Below, in pieces: positions 28,404-38,652 of a DNA stretch of 64,000 nt (position 1 is its first letter; each line of letters begins with the position of its first letter). The position numbers were made by a program, and so were the translations under genes. Source of the DNA: Comamonas phosphati. GTDB taxonomy: Bacteria; Pseudomonadota; Gammaproteobacteria; Burkholderiales; Burkholderiaceae_C. The notes under the pieces were generated by a model that was not told the origin of the DNA, searched no databases, and saw nothing but the letters and a program-made list of their open reading frames with translations. The stretch is taken from assembly GCF_014637085.1 (NCBI RefSeq), contig NZ_BMEU01000011.1, positions 87,696 through 151,695 of the forward strand, given 5' to 3'.

Positions 28404-28434
28404 ATAAACAACAGGCTCCGCACTACGGAGCCTG
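28404..28434 (-). terminator. Hairpin terminator after bolA
   Basis: CAGGCTCCG (28412-28420) and CGGAGCCTG (28426-28434) form a 9-bp stem with a 5-nt loop, followed on the minus strand by TTGTTTAT. The T-run is interrupted, so termination may be partial. Confidence 0.65.
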
Positions 28435-28452
28435 CCAGAGCGTCATGCGCTC

Positions 28453-28725
28453 TTAGAGAGTTTCAATGGCGATGGCGTGGATGCCCTGGTCAATGAAATC
28501 CTGCAGTGCATCATACACAAGGCGATGGCGTGCCACGCGGCTCTTGCCTTCAAACATGGCCGAGGCGATGCGCACCCGGAAATGCGTGCCCATGCCGCTG
28601 TCGTTGGCACCGGCATGGCCGGCATGCTGGTAGCTTTCGTCGATCACTTCAAGCTCGCTGGGCGAGAGGCGGCGCGCCAGTACGGCCCGCATGGCGTCGG
28701 CGGTGACGGGGGCTGCGGCGTTCAT
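28453..28725 (-). CDS. bolA: BolA-family protein
   Basis: The 90-residue protein has the BolA fold pattern: [24 protein letters not shown], the [27 protein letters not shown] core and IHAIAIETL. BolA proteins bind monothiol glutaredoxins and Fe-S clusters and affect cell shape under stress. The start overlaps the yciB stop by ATGA (28722-28725), so the two are translationally coupled. Confidence 0.92.
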   Translation of the reverse strand: MNAAAPVTADAMRAVLARRLSPSELEVIDESYQHAGHAGANDSGMGTHFRVRIASAMFEGKSRVARHRLVYDALQDFIDQGIHAIAIETL

Positions 28726-29306
28726 GGCTGCTGGTCCTGTGCGGATGTGGAGGGGGTCTTGGCGGCCTTGTCCTTGTCGTCATGCGGCAGATAGCGGCTC
28801 ATGTAGATGGCCTGGCCGATGACGAAGACCACCATCAGGCCCATGCCGCCGAACAGCTTGAAGTTGACCCAGGCGTCGGTGCTGAAGTTGTAGGCGACCC
28901 AGAGGTTGAGCCCGCCCATGCAGGCGAAGAAGATCGTCCAGGCCCAGTTGAGCTTGAGCCAGACGGCGTCGGGCAGCTGCAGCTGCGCGCCCATGACCGA
29001 GCGCAGCAGGTTCTTGCGGAACAGCAACTGGCCCGCCAGCAGCGCGCCGCCCATGAGCCAGTACAGCACCGTCGGCTTCCACTTGATGAAGCTGTCGTTG
29101 TGGGCCAGCAGCGTGGCGCCGCCGAACAGCACGATCACGCCCAGGCTCACCCATTGCATGGGCTCGACCTTGCCGTGCTTCATGCGCAGGTAGGCGATCT
29201 GCGCGACGGTGGCCACGATGGCCACGGCCGTGGCCGCATAGATGCCCCAGACCTTGAAGGCCGCAAAGAACAGGATGATGGGAAAGAAGTCGATCAGCAG
29301 CTTCAT
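28722..29306 (-). CDS. yciB: Septation/inner-membrane protein YciB
   Basis: The 194-residue protein has about five hydrophobic segments ([88 protein letters not shown]). It matches the YciB/IspZ family, linked to cell-envelope and septum integrity in the inner membrane. ATG 29306 ([11 protein letters not shown]) is the family start; an open upstream stretch is ignored. It overlaps bolA. Confidence 0.93.
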   Translation of the reverse strand: MKLLIDFFPIILFFAAFKVWGIYAATAVAIVATVAQIAYLRMKHGKVEPMQWVSLGVIVLFGGATLLAHNDSFIKWKPTVLYWLMGGALLAGQLLFRKNLLRSVMGAQLQLPDAVWLKLNWAWTIFFACMGGLNLWVAYNFSTDAWVNFKLFGGMGLMVVFVIGQAIYMSRYLPHDDKDKAAKTPSTSAQDQQP

Positions 29307-29439
29307 GCGCGGGTAGTCATTGGAACAACGGGGGGCGGGGGCGGCCTCGGGCCGCATTCGCGCCAATTCGCCATCATGCACCAAACGCATGGCGGCGCAG
29401 GCCGTAAATCCGTGTGCAGCGGGCGGTTTCGGGGCGGCG

Positions 29440-29856
29440 TTACGGCTCGGAAGGGTCCTCGAACTGCAGCGAGGCCGAGTTCATGCAGTAGCGCAGCCCG
29501 GTGTCCGTGGGGCCGTCGGGAAACACATGGCCCAGGTGGGCGCCGCAGCTGCTGCAGACGGTCTCGGTGCGCACCACGCCGTGGCTGTGGTCCACGATCT
29601 CGGTGATCGCGCCTGGCACGGCCTGGTCGAAGCTGGGCCAGCCGCAGCCGGCATCGAACTTGGTGCGGGAGTCGAACAGCTTGGCGCCGCAGCAGATGCA
29701 GTGGTAGCTGCCGTCGGCCCAGAACTGTTCGTACTTGCCGGTGAAGGGGCGTTCGGTGGCCGCGTGGCGCGTGACCTGGAAGGCGACGGGTTCGGCGCCC
29801 TTGTCCTGCAGGACTTGCTGCCACTCCTGGTCGGTTTTCTGGACGGGAAAGCTCAT
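29440..29856 (-). CDS. msrB: Peptide methionine-(R)-S-oxide reductase MsrB
   Basis: MsrB reduces the R form of methionine sulfoxide in proteins. The 138-residue protein has both zinc-binding pairs (CICCGAKLF and [12 protein letters not shown]), the substrate motif CGWPSFDQ and the catalytic cysteine in RYCMNSASL. No signal peptide is seen, so it is cytoplasmic. Its ATG overlaps the selO stop by four bases (29853-29856), indicating coupled translation with SelO. Confidence 0.95.
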   Translation of the reverse strand: MSFPVQKTDQEWQQVLQDKGAEPVAFQVTRHAATERPFTGKYEQFWADGSYHCICCGAKLFDSRTKFDAGCGWPSFDQAVPGAITEIVDHSHGVVRTETVCSSCGAHLGHVFPDGPTDTGLRYCMNSASLQFEDPSEP

Positions 29857-31424
29857 GATGAACAGCTGATCTCGATGGTGGAGGCCCAGTCGGGCGGAAA
29901 GCCGGCCCAGGCCGCATGGGCCGGGTGGGCATCGAAGGGGGTCTGCAGCACGGCCAGCATCTGCTGCACGGGTGCGAAGTCGTCGGCCTGGGCGGCGCGG
30001 ATCACGGCCTCTCCCAGATGGTTGCGCAGCACGAAGCGTGGATTGGATTTTTGCATTAAATCGGCCGCTAGCGCAGGACTGGTATACGCAAGATGCTCCG
30101 AATAGATGAGTGCCCAGGCATCGAAGCCGGCGCGGTCCAGGATGATGTCGCGTAGAGGTTCGAAATTGGGCTCGAAGTCGGGTTGGCCGCCGTCCTGCAT
30201 CTGCTGCACGGCCTCGGTCAGCCGCGTGAAGAAGATGGTGTAGTCCACGCGGTTGTCGGCCAGCAGCTGCAGCAGCGGGTTGACCAGCAGCGCGAACCGG
30301 CCTTCGGTGGGTGGCGTGCCCGAGGTGCCGTCGGGTGCATCTTCGGGCAGGCCCAGCTTGCGCAGCATCTGCGCGGCGTAGGCGGCGGGGAAGACCTGCT
30401 TGTACGACTCCAGCGCCGCGAGCGTCAACTCCTCGTCGGCGATCAGCGGCAGCAGCGCCTGGCCTAGGCAGAACAGGTTCCAGTAGGCGATCTGCGGCTG
30501 GCGGTTGAAGGCGTAGCGGCCCTGGCTGTCGCTGTGGTTGCAGATGTGGCCGGGGTCGAAGGCGTCGAGGAACTGGAACGGGCCGTAGTCTATGGTCAGG
30601 CCCAGGATGCTCATGTTGTCGGTGTTCATCACGCCGTGGCAAAAGCCCACGGCCTGCCACTGGGCCAGCAGGCGTGCCGTGCGCTCGCTCACGGCCTGCA
30701 GGAAGTTGGCGTAGGCGTTGCCGGCCAGCGTCTCGGCGCTGCGGCACTCGGGGTAGTGTTCGTCGATCACCATGTCGGCCAGGGCCTTGAGCTCGGCCTG
30801 CATGTCGCGCGCCGCAAAGTGCTCGAAGTGGCCGAAGCGGATGAAGCTTGCGGCCACGCGGGTCACGACGGCGGCGGTTTCCATGGTTTCGCGCTGCACG
30901 GGCTGGGGCGAACCGATCAGGGCCAGGGCCCGCGTGCTGGGAATGCCCAGGGCGTGCATGGCCTCGCTGCACAGGAACTCGCGGATCGAGGAGCGCAGCA
31001 CGGCGCGCCCGTCGCCCATGCGCGAGTAGGGCGTGCGCCCCGCGCCCTTGAGCTGGACTTCGATGCCGCTGGCGGTTTCGCCCAGCAGGATGGCCCGGCC
31101 GTCGCCCAGCTGGCCGGCCCAGACGCCGAACTGGTGCCCGCTGTAGACGCTGGCCAGCGGGCGGCTGCCGGCGGCCACGGCATTGCCTGCCAGCACCTGC
31201 AGGGCTTCGTCGCCGGCCAGCCAGGCATCGGACAGCTGCATCCATTGCGCGGTGCCGGCACTGGTGGCGATCCAGTGCGGCTGTGCCAGCGGCGTGGGCG
31301 GCAGATAGGTGAAGAAGGCGCTGCCCAGGGCTTCGAGCCTGCCGGGCTGGCGCCAGACAGGGGTATCACAGGATTGCGCAGCGACATCGCCGGATGCGAA
31401 TGTTTGCGCGAGTGGTTTGCTCAT
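29853..31424 (-). CDS. selO: Protein adenylyltransferase SelO (YdiU)
   Basis: SelO is a pseudokinase-fold enzyme that transfers AMP from ATP to Ser, Thr or Tyr of target proteins and is linked to the oxidative-stress response. The 523-residue protein shows [20 protein letters not shown], the nucleotide-site [24 protein letters not shown], and the catalytic-loop [17 protein letters not shown]. It ends in SCSS, where the cysteine position corresponds to the selenocysteine region of eukaryotic SelO. It is translationally coupled to msrB. Confidence 0.94.
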   Translation of the reverse strand: MSKPLAQTFASGDVAAQSCDTPVWRQPGRLEALGSAFFTYLPPTPLAQPHWIATSAGTAQWMQLSDAWLAGDEALQVLAGNAVAAGSRPLASVYSGHQFGVWAGQLGDGRAILLGETASGIEVQLKGAGRTPYSRMGDGRAVLRSSIREFLCSEAMHALGIPSTRALALIGSPQPVQRETMETAAVVTRVAASFIRFGHFEHFAARDMQAELKALADMVIDEHYPECRSAETLAGNAYANFLQAVSERTARLLAQWQAVGFCHGVMNTDNMSILGLTIDYGPFQFLDAFDPGHICNHSDSQGRYAFNRQPQIAYWNLFCLGQALLPLIADEELTLAALESYKQVFPAAYAAQMLRKLGLPEDAPDGTSGTPPTEGRFALLVNPLLQLLADNRVDYTIFFTRLTEAVQQMQDGGQPDFEPNFEPLRDIILDRAGFDAWALIYSEHLAYTSPALAADLMQKSNPRFVLRNHLGEAVIRAAQADDFAPVQQMLAVLQTPFDAHPAHAAWAGFPPDWASTIEISCSS

Positions 31425-31614
31425 GGCGCCATTGTCCCCCGGCCGCGTGCCCTCGAACCAGCGGCCCGGGAATCCCGGCGGCCCTATCAGGATTTACCTG
31501 GGGCGCGGCCATCGTCGCCGACCTTGCGCATTGGTGACAGTCCGCACAGCGGCAGCGCGGTCGGCCGGTTAGTATGTGCCGCGATCGCTACAACGACATT
31601 CAGGAGACATATCT

Positions 31615-33252
31615 ATGTTGGGTTTGATGCAAAACCAGCCGCTGCTGATTTCCTCTCTGATCGAATTTGCCGCCCGCCATCACAACGATGCGCAAATCGT
31701 CTCGAGGCGCGTGGAGGGAGACATCCACCGCTATACCTACAAGGATCTGGCGGCCCGCTCGCGCCAGCTGGCGAATGCGCTGGACGGCGAGGGGCTGGAG
31801 CAGGGCGAGCGCGTGGCCAGCATTGCCTGGAACGGCTACCGCCACATGGAGATGTATTTCGGCGTCAGCGGCTCGGGCCGCGTGCTGCACACCATCAACC
31901 CGCGCCTGCACCCCGAGCAGGTGGCCTGGATCGTCAACCATGCCGAAGACTGCGTGCTGTGCTTCGACATGAGCTTCCTGCCCATCGTGCAGGCCATCCA
32001 TGCCAAGTGCCCGGCCGTCAAGCGCTGGGTGGCGCTGTGCGATGCCGACAAGCTGCCGGCGGACAGCGGCATCCCGGGCCTGCTGAGCTACGAGGCCTGG
32101 ATCGCCCCGCAGTCCGACCGCTACCACTGGCCGCAGTTCGACGAAAACACGGCCTCCAGCATGTGCTACACCAGCGGCACGACGGGCAACCCCAAGGCGG
32201 CGCTCTACAGCCATCGTTCCAGCACCTTGCACGCCTATGCGGCCGCGCTGCCCGATGTGATGTGCCTGTCGGCCCGCGACTCCGTGCTGCCCGTGGTACC
32301 CATGTTCCACGTCAATGCCTGGGGCATTCCCTATTCGGCCGCACTCACGGGTTGCAAGCTGGTGTTCCCGGGCCCGGCACTGGACGGCAAGTCCATTTAT
32401 GAACTCATGGAGGCCGAGGGCGTGACCTTCGCGGCCGGCGTGCCCACCGTGTGGCAGATGCTGCTGAGCCACATGAAGCCGGGCGGCCTGCGTTTTTCCA
32501 CGCTCAAGCGCACGGTGATCGGCGGCTCGGCCTGCCCGCCGGCGATGCTGAGCACTTTCCAGGACGAGTACGGCGTGAGCGTGCTGCACGCCTGGGGCAT
32601 GACCGAGATGAGCCCGCTGGGCACGCTGTGCTCGCTCAAGAACAAGCATCTGGAGCTGCCCAAGGACGAGCAGATGCAGATCCTGCAGAAGCAGGGCCGC
32701 GCCATCTACGGCGTGGAAATGAAGATCATCGGCGACGACGGCAAGGAGCAAGCCTGGGACGGCAGGAGCTACGGCGACCTGCTGGTGCGCGGCCCCTGGA
32801 TCGTCGATACCTACTACAAGGGTACCAGCCCCCTGGTCCGGGACGAGCAGGGCCACGGCTGGTTCCCCACGGGCGATGTGGCGACCATCGATGCCGATGG
32901 CTATATGCAGATCACCGACCGCAGCAAGGACGTGATCAAGTCGGGCGGCGAATGGATCAGTTCCATCGACATCGAGAACATCGCCATGGCCCATCCGGCC
33001 GTGGCCATGGCGGCCTGCATCGGCATGCCGCATCCCAAGTGGGACGAGCGGCCCATCGTCGCGGTGGCCAAGAAGCCCAATGCCGAACTGACGCGCGAGG
33101 AACTGCTCAAATTCTACGAGGGCAAGACGGCCAAGTGGCAGATCCCCGACGACGTGGTCTTCGTGGACGCCATCCCGCTGGGCGCGACCGGCAAGATGCT
33201 CAAGACCAAGCTGCGCGAAGAGCTCAAGGATTACAAGCTGCCGGGCCTGTGA
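31615..33252 (+). CDS. Fatty-acid/carboxylate-CoA ligase (AMP-forming)
   Basis: The 545-residue adenylate-forming enzyme activates a carboxylate to its CoA thioester using ATP. Motifs are the P-loop [63 protein letters not shown] and the catalytic lysine in [15 protein letters not shown]. It is of medium/long-chain type (AlkK-like), and the exact substrate is unknown. CAGGAGA precedes ATG 31615. The genes downstream encode a transporter and beta-oxidation enzymes, suggesting that it activates the imported acid. Confidence 0.92.
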   Translation: MLGLMQNQPLLISSLIEFAARHHNDAQIVSRRVEGDIHRYTYKDLAARSRQLANALDGEGLEQGERVASIAWNGYRHMEMYFGVSGSGRVLHTINPRLHPEQVAWIVNHAEDCVLCFDMSFLPIVQAIHAKCPAVKRWVALCDADKLPADSGIPGLLSYEAWIAPQSDRYHWPQFDENTASSMCYTSGTTGNPKAALYSHRSSTLHAYAAALPDVMCLSARDSVLPVVPMFHVNAWGIPYSAALTGCKLVFPGPALDGKSIYELMEAEGVTFAAGVPTVWQMLLSHMKPGGLRFSTLKRTVIGGSACPPAMLSTFQDEYGVSVLHAWGMTEMSPLGTLCSLKNKHLELPKDEQMQILQKQGRAIYGVEMKIIGDDGKEQAWDGRSYGDLLVRGPWIVDTYYKGTSPLVRDEQGHGWFPTGDVATIDADGYMQITDRSKDVIKSGGEWISSIDIENIAMAHPAVAMAACIGMPHPKWDERPIVAVAKKPNAELTREELLKFYEGKTAKWQIPDDVVFVDAIPLGATGKMLKTKLREELKDYKLPGL

Positions 33253-33262
33253 CGGCCATCCC

Positions 33263-33304
33263 GAACCAGGCGGCCGGCATTCCGATGCCGGCCGCCTGGT
33301 TTTG
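33263..33304 (+). terminator. Terminator after the CoA-ligase gene
   Basis: A 16-bp perfect stem (33265-33280 with 33285-33300, ACCAGGCGGCCGGCAT) with a TCCG loop is followed by TTTTG. The T-run is short. Confidence 0.8.
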
Positions 33305-33492
33305 AAGCCATGAGCGGAAATGCCTTGCAGTGATGGTCCATGGTGTTTTTGATGCCCCTGTCGTGATGGCGATCCATGCTTGCCGCGGCAGGAGTCGCCT
33401 AGGTGATATGCGCTAGGGCAATCACCCATCGGCATTGCCCGCATTCGTTTTAGTCTGAGCGCCGTTCCGAGAAACACCTAAGGAGACGCTTC

Positions 33493-34728
33493 ATGAGGTT
33501 TGCAATCAAGGCTGTGGCCGTATCGGTATTGCTGGCATGCGCGGGCGGCGCCATGGCTCAGAAGGGGGAAACCGTCAAGATCGCCTGGATCGATCCCCTG
33601 TCGGGTCTGATGGCGGCCCTGGGCACCAACCAGTTCAAGAGTCTGCAGTACGCGGCCGAGGAGCTGAACAAGAGCAATGCCTCGGGCGTGAAATTCGAGA
33701 TCATCGGCATCGACAACAAGCTCAGCCCGCAGGAGACCACGGCGGCGCTGCGCTCGGCCATGGACCAGGGCGCGCGCTATGTGTTCCAGGGCAATGGCTC
33801 GGGCCCGGCGCTGGCCATCATCGATGCGCTGGAAAAGCACAATGCCCGCAACAAGGGCAAGGAAGTGCTGTACGTGAACTACGCGGCGGTGGACCCCGAC
33901 CTGACCAACAGCAAATGCAGCTACTGGCACTTCCGCCTCGATGCCGACACCTCCATGAAGATGGAGGCGCTGACCACTTATATGAAAGACGTTCCGGAGA
34001 TCAAGAAGGTCTATCTGATCAACCAGAACTACTCGCACGGCCATCAGGTGTCCAAGTTTGCCAAGGACATGCTCAAGATAAAGCGCCCCGACGTGCAGAT
34101 CGTGGGCGACGACTTCGCGCCGCTGGCCCAGGTGCGCGATTTCGCGCCCTATGTGGCCAAGATCAAGCAGTCGGGCGCCGACACGGTGATCACGGGCAAC
34201 TGGGGCTCGGACCTGGCGCTGCTGATCAAGGCGGCCAGCGATGCGGGTCTGAACAACGTCAATTTCTACACCTATTACGCGATCACCACCGGGGTGCCCA
34301 CGGCCATGGGGGCAGGGGCCAGCGGCAAGGTCTACATGGTCGGCTACGGCCATATGAACATGCCCGGCGTCATGAACAAGATCGTCAATGGCTACAAGGC
34401 CAAGTTCAATGACGACATGTACACGGGCACGCTCTACACCGGCCTGAACATGCTGGACCAGGCCTTCGCCAAGGCCAAGAGCACGGATCCGGTCAAGATC
34501 GCGGCCGCGATGGAAGGCATGAAGTTCCAGAATTACAACGGCGAGGTCGAGATGCGCAAGACCGACCATCAGCTGCAGCAGGGCCTGTACATCACCAAGT
34601 GGGAAAAGGCGGGCGGTAAATATCCCTACGACTCGGAGAACACCGGCTACACCTTTGCGCCCGTCAAATACTTCGAGCCCTACGTGGCCAGCACGCCGAC
34701 CAGCTGCCAGATGAAGCGGCCTTCCTGA
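33493..34728 (+). CDS. Branched-chain-amino-acid-type ABC substrate-binding protein, copy 1
   Basis: The 411-residue periplasmic binding protein has a signal peptide (MRFAIKAVAVSVLLACAGGAMA before QKGE) and a type I fold of the LivK/HAAT family (VKIAWIDPLSGLMAALGTN, SPQETTAALRSAMDQGARYVFQGNGSGPALAIIDALE). It captures a ligand for the LivHMGF-like transporter encoded downstream. The ligand may be a carboxylate rather than an amino acid, given the neighbours. A second copy follows, with stretches of identical DNA (see findings). AAGGAGA precedes the start. Confidence 0.92.
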   Translation: MRFAIKAVAVSVLLACAGGAMAQKGETVKIAWIDPLSGLMAALGTNQFKSLQYAAEELNKSNASGVKFEIIGIDNKLSPQETTAALRSAMDQGARYVFQGNGSGPALAIIDALEKHNARNKGKEVLYVNYAAVDPDLTNSKCSYWHFRLDADTSMKMEALTTYMKDVPEIKKVYLINQNYSHGHQVSKFAKDMLKIKRPDVQIVGDDFAPLAQVRDFAPYVAKIKQSGADTVITGNWGSDLALLIKAASDAGLNNVNFYTYYAITTGVPTAMGAGASGKVYMVGYGHMNMPGVMNKIVNGYKAKFNDDMYTGTLYTGLNMLDQAFAKAKSTDPVKIAAAMEGMKFQNYNGEVEMRKTDHQLQQGLYITKWEKAGGKYPYDSENTGYTFAPVKYFEPYVASTPTSCQMKRPS

Positions 34729-34748
34729 GGCCCGCGGCAGCGATCGCA

Positions 34749-34774
34749 AGGGGTGTCCCAGGACACCCCTTTTT
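34749..34774 (+). terminator. Terminator after binding-protein copy 1
   Basis: AGGGGTGTCC (34749-34758) pairs with GGACACCCCT (34761-34770), followed by TTTT. It probably lowers read-through, so the two binding proteins may be expressed separately. Confidence 0.85.
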
Positions 34775-34989
34775 GCATGGAGCACCAAGCCCGGCAAGTG
34801 GCGTGTGGAAACAAAATATTTCTTTAAAAGAATTCTTTTGTGTGCAAGTGACTTGATCTGTCCCGCATGTGTCTTTGAAATGCAGAAAGTCGCATGCGCG
34901 ATAGTTTCTAAGGCATTCCCCAGCCGTGAATCGTCGGCTTGACGTTAGATTGGTGCCGAGGCCGTACCAAACAATGCAAGGAGACAGGT

Positions 34990-36225
34990 ATGAAATGGGT
35001 GATGCGGGCAATGGCGATGGCGACGATGGCAACCTGCGCCGGCGGCGCGTGGGCGCAGAAGGGTGAAACCGTCAAGATCGGCTGGATCGACCCCTTGTCG
35101 GGCCTGATGGCGGCGGTGGGCACCAACCAGCTCAAGACCTTCCAGCTGCTGGCCGAGGACTTCAACAAGAAGAATGCCTCGGGCGTGAAGTTCGAGATCA
35201 TCCCCCTGGACAACAAGCTGAGCCCGCAGGAGACCACGGCGGCGCTGCGCTCGGCCGTGGACCAGGGCGCCCGCTACGTGACGCAGGGCAACGGCTCGGG
35301 TCCGGCGCTGGCCATCATCGACGCGCTGGAAAAGCACAATGCCCGCAACAAGGGCAAGGAAGTGCTGTACGTGAACTACGCGGCGGTGGACCCCGACCTG
35401 ACCAACAGCAAATGCAGCTACTGGCACTTCCGCCTCGATGCCGACACCTCCATGAAGATGGAGGCACTGACCACCTTCATGAAGGATGCTCCGGAGGTCA
35501 AGAAGGTCTATCTGTTCAACCAGAACTACTCGCACGGCCATCAGGTGTCCAAGTTTGCCAAGGACATGCTCAAGATAAAGCGCCCCGACGTGCAGATCGT
35601 GGGCGACGACTTCGCGCCGCTGGCCCAGGTGCGCGATTTCGCGCCCTATGTGGCCAAGATCAAGCAGTCGGGCGCCGACACGGTGATCACGGGCAACTGG
35701 GGCTCGGATCTGGCGCTGCTGCTCAAGGCGGCCAACGACGCGGGCCTGAATGACGTCAAGTTCTATACCTATTACGCCTTCGGATCGGGGGCGCCAACCG
35801 CCATGGGCCCCCAGTCCAGCGGCAAGGTCTATGTGGTGGGCTACGGCCACTACAACATGGGTCCTCCGATCCAGCCGCTGATGGCCGAGTTCAAGAAGAA
35901 GTTCCACGACGACCTGACGCAAAGCTCGATCTACCACGTGTTCGCCCTGCTGGATGCCGCCTTTGTGAAGGCCGGCTCCACCGACCCGGTCAAGGTGGCC
36001 GCCGCGCTGGAGGGCCTGAAGATCAAGAGCTTCAACGGCGAGGTCGAGATGCGCAAGGCCGACCACCAGCTGCAGCAGGGCCTGTACATCACCAAGTGGG
36101 AGAAGGCCGGCGGCAAGTTCCCGGTCGACGCGGAGAACACGGGCTACACCTTCGTGCCCGTGAAGTACTACGAGCCCTATGTGGCCAGCACGCCGACCAG
36201 CTGCCAGATGAAGCGTCCTTCCTGA
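34990..36225 (+). CDS. Branched-chain-amino-acid-type ABC substrate-binding protein, copy 2
   Basis: This paralogue of the previous gene is also 411 residues. It has its own signal peptide (MKWVMRAMAMATMATCAGGAWA before QKGE) and the same domain order. The two differ most in the C-terminal half (SSIYHVFALLDAAFVKAGSTDPV against GTLYTGLNMLDQAFAKAKSTDPV), so ligand preference may differ. CAAGGAGAC precedes ATG 34990. It lies 108 bp before the permease genes and is probably their main partner. Confidence 0.92.
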   Translation: MKWVMRAMAMATMATCAGGAWAQKGETVKIGWIDPLSGLMAAVGTNQLKTFQLLAEDFNKKNASGVKFEIIPLDNKLSPQETTAALRSAVDQGARYVTQGNGSGPALAIIDALEKHNARNKGKEVLYVNYAAVDPDLTNSKCSYWHFRLDADTSMKMEALTTFMKDAPEVKKVYLFNQNYSHGHQVSKFAKDMLKIKRPDVQIVGDDFAPLAQVRDFAPYVAKIKQSGADTVITGNWGSDLALLLKAANDAGLNDVKFYTYYAFGSGAPTAMGPQSSGKVYVVGYGHYNMGPPIQPLMAEFKKKFHDDLTQSSIYHVFALLDAAFVKAGSTDPVKVAAALEGLKIKSFNGEVEMRKADHQLQQGLYITKWEKAGGKFPVDAENTGYTFVPVKYYEPYVASTPTSCQMKRPS

Positions 36226-36333
36226 GCGCCTGTCCCGAGCGCCCTTCGCGCCGCGGCGCCGCACCGGGCCCGATGCCGGCGGCGCCGCATTCTTTCCTCT
36301 TGTCCGCAACGCATTTGAGAGCAAGGCACTTCG

Positions 36334-37287
36334 ATGACGCTGGAGTTTTTCACCATATCGCTGCTCAACGGCGTGAGCTACGGCCTGCTGCTGTTCATGC
36401 TCAGCTCGGGGCTGACGCTGATCTTCAGCATGATGGGCGTGCTGAACTTCGCCCACACCAGCTTCTACATGCTGGGCGCCTATTTCGCCTACACCCTGAG
36501 CGGCATCGCCGGCTTCTGGCCCGCGCTGCTCCTTTCGCCGATCCTGGTGGGGGGGCTGGGCGCCCTGTTCGAGCGTTACAGCCTGCGGCGCGTGCACAAG
36601 TTCGGCCATGTGCCCGAGTTGCTGGTCACCTTCGGCCTGTCCTACCTGATCCTCGAGGTGGTGCAGCTGGTCTGGGGCCGCGGCACCGTGCCCTACGGCC
36701 TGCCGCCCGCGCTGCAGGGCCCGCTGTTCACGCTGTACGGCACGCAGTTTCCCAAGTCGCGCTCGTTCGTGATGCTGGTGGCGCTGCTGATGCTGGTGGC
36801 CGTGTGGCTGCTGCTGACCCGCACGCGCATCGGCCTGGTGATCCAGGCCGCGCTCAAGAACCCTGAAATGGTGGAGGCCCTGGGCCACAACGTGCCGCGC
36901 GTCTTCATGCTGGTGTTCGGCGGCGGCTGCGCGCTGGCGGGCCTGGCCGGCGTGATCGGCGGCAACACTTACGTGACCGAGCCGGCGATGGCGGCCTCGG
37001 TGGGCTCCATCATCTTCGTGGTGGTGGTAGTCGGCGGCATGGGCTCGCTGGCCGGTGCCTTCATGGCTTCGCTGCTGATCGGCATCGTGCAGACCTTTGC
37101 CGTGGCCATCGACTGGTCGCTGGCCAGCGCCCTGACGGCCATGGGCCACGCCGTCAATGAGTCCACCTTCGGCTGGCCGGTGCTCAGGCTCACGGTGTCG
37201 CAGGTGGCGCCCATCCTGCCTTACCTGTTCCTGGTGCTGATCCTGATCTTCCGCCCCAAGGGCCTGCTGGGTACACGGGGGGATTGA
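36334..37287 (+). CDS. livH: HAAT-family ABC permease, LivH-type
   Basis: The 317-residue inner-membrane permease has about eight membrane segments starting with FFTISLLNGVSYGLLLFMLSSGLTLIFSMMGVLNFAHTSFYMLGAYFAY. The family motif region GLVIQAALKNPEMVEALGHNVPRVFMLVFGGGCALAGLAGVIGG contains the cytoplasmic loop that contacts the ATPases. It forms the transmembrane channel with the LivM-type partner encoded 3 bp downstream. The symbol is given by family; the substrate is not proven. Confidence 0.93.
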   Translation: MTLEFFTISLLNGVSYGLLLFMLSSGLTLIFSMMGVLNFAHTSFYMLGAYFAYTLSGIAGFWPALLLSPILVGGLGALFERYSLRRVHKFGHVPELLVTFGLSYLILEVVQLVWGRGTVPYGLPPALQGPLFTLYGTQFPKSRSFVMLVALLMLVAVWLLLTRTRIGLVIQAALKNPEMVEALGHNVPRVFMLVFGGGCALAGLAGVIGGNTYVTEPAMAASVGSIIFVVVVVGGMGSLAGAFMASLLIGIVQTFAVAIDWSLASALTAMGHAVNESTFGWPVLRLTVSQVAPILPYLFLVLILIFRPKGLLGTRGD

Positions 37288-37290
37288 GCC

Positions 37291-38649
37291 ATGTCTTCCA
37301 TCATCAAAAACCGCACGCAAACGATGAGCGCACCCATGCTCCCCCATCAAGACACGGCCGAGCAGCGCTATTACCGCTTCAAGCCTTTGAACCTCGGCCG
37401 CATCGCGGTCTGGAGCCTGTTCGCCCTGGCGCTCATCGTCGCGCCGCTGCTGTTCACCAGCAGCCTGGCCTTGACCATGCTGAGCCAGATCGGCTATCTG
37501 ATCATCATCTGCCTGTCCTACAACATCCTGCTCGGGCAGGGCGGCATGCTGAGCTTCGGCCATGCCGTCTACACGGGCCTGGGCTCCTTTCTGGCCATCC
37601 ATGCCATGAACAAGGCCGGTGCCGGCGAATGGCCGGTTCCGCTGCTGCTGATTCCCCTCATCGGCGGCCTGGGCGGCCTGTTCTTCGCCGTCCTGTTCGG
37701 CTATGTGACGACCAAGAAGTCGGGGACGACCTTTGCCATGATCACCCTGGGCCTGGGTGAGCTGGTGGCTTCAATGGCGCTGATGTTCCCTGAGTTTTTC
37801 GGCGGCGAGGGCGGCATCACCACCGACCGTGTCTACGGCAAGTTCTTGGGCCTGGACTTCGGCTCGGGCCTGCAGGTGTACTACCTGATCGCCGTGTACT
37901 GCTTTGTCTGCACGGCGGCCATGTTCGCCTTCACGGGCACGCCGCTGGGGCGCATGCTCAACGCCGTGCGCGACAACCCCGAGCGCGTGGAGTTCGTGGG
38001 CTACAACACCCAGCGCGTGCGCTATTTCGCCTTCATCATCGCTGGCTTCTTCGCCGGCATAGGTGGCGGCCTGGCGGCGATCAACTTCGAGATCATCACG
38101 GCCATGGACAGCGTCAGCGTGGTGCGTTCGGGCGGCTATCTGCTGTTCACCTTCCTGGGCGGCGCGACCTTTTTCTTCGGGCCCATCATCGGCGCCGTGC
38201 TGCTGGTACTGGCCTCGGTACTGCTGTCCGAGCTGACCAAGGCCTGGCTGCTGTATCTGGGGCTGGTCTTCCTGCTGATGGTGATGTATGCGCCTGGCGG
38301 CGTGGCCGGCCTGGTCATGATGAACCTGCGGGTGGCCAAGTTCGGCCGCTTCAAGTGCCTGCTCATGCCTTATCTGGGCCTGCTGGTGAGCGCCGTGTTC
38401 GTGGTCTGCGGCGGTGCGGCGCTGATCGAGATGGTCTATCACCTGCAGCTCAATGCGGCGCTGGGCTCCAGCGTGCCGTTCCTGGGCATGCAGCTCGATA
38501 CCAGCGCGGCGGCCACCTGGACCGTGGCGCTGGTGGTGTTCGTGGCGGGCCTGGGCCTGCTGGAGGTCTTTCGGCGCTTCACCCTGCGCCGCTGGGGCCA
38601 GGCCCAGGAGGACATCGAGGAAATGATGATGAAGAAGGGAGGGGCCTGA
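37291..38649 (+). CDS. livM: HAAT-family ABC permease, LivM-type, with C-terminal extension
   Basis: The 452-residue permease has the LivM pattern (GYLIIICLSYNILLGQGGMLSFGHAVYTGLGSFLAIHAM, RMLNAVRDNPERVEFVGYNTQRVRYFAFIIAGFFAGIGGGLAA). It is longer than the usual 320-420 residues because of an extra C-terminal part with two more hydrophobic segments (CLLMPYLGLLVSAVFVVCGGAALIEMVYHL and AATWTVALVVFVAGLGLLEVF) and an acidic, Met-rich tail. An alternative start at the second ATG (37324) is possible. Confidence 0.93.
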   Translation: MSSIIKNRTQTMSAPMLPHQDTAEQRYYRFKPLNLGRIAVWSLFALALIVAPLLFTSSLALTMLSQIGYLIIICLSYNILLGQGGMLSFGHAVYTGLGSFLAIHAMNKAGAGEWPVPLLLIPLIGGLGGLFFAVLFGYVTTKKSGTTFAMITLGLGELVASMALMFPEFFGGEGGITTDRVYGKFLGLDFGSGLQVYYLIAVYCFVCTAAMFAFTGTPLGRMLNAVRDNPERVEFVGYNTQRVRYFAFIIAGFFAGIGGGLAAINFEIITAMDSVSVVRSGGYLLFTFLGGATFFFGPIIGAVLLVLASVLLSELTKAWLLYLGLVFLLMVMYAPGGVAGLVMMNLRVAKFGRFKCLLMPYLGLLVSAVFVVCGGAALIEMVYHLQLNAALGSSVPFLGMQLDTSAAATWTVALVVFVAGLGLLEVFRRFTLRRWGQAQEDIEEMMMKKGGA

Positions 38650-38652
38650 GCC

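Noticed and set aside
34945-37602. Long open frame antisense to the binding-protein and permease genes
   Set aside because: The paralogous sense genes produce the same antisense text twice. The amino acid content is typical of reverse-strand shadows in high-GC DNA.
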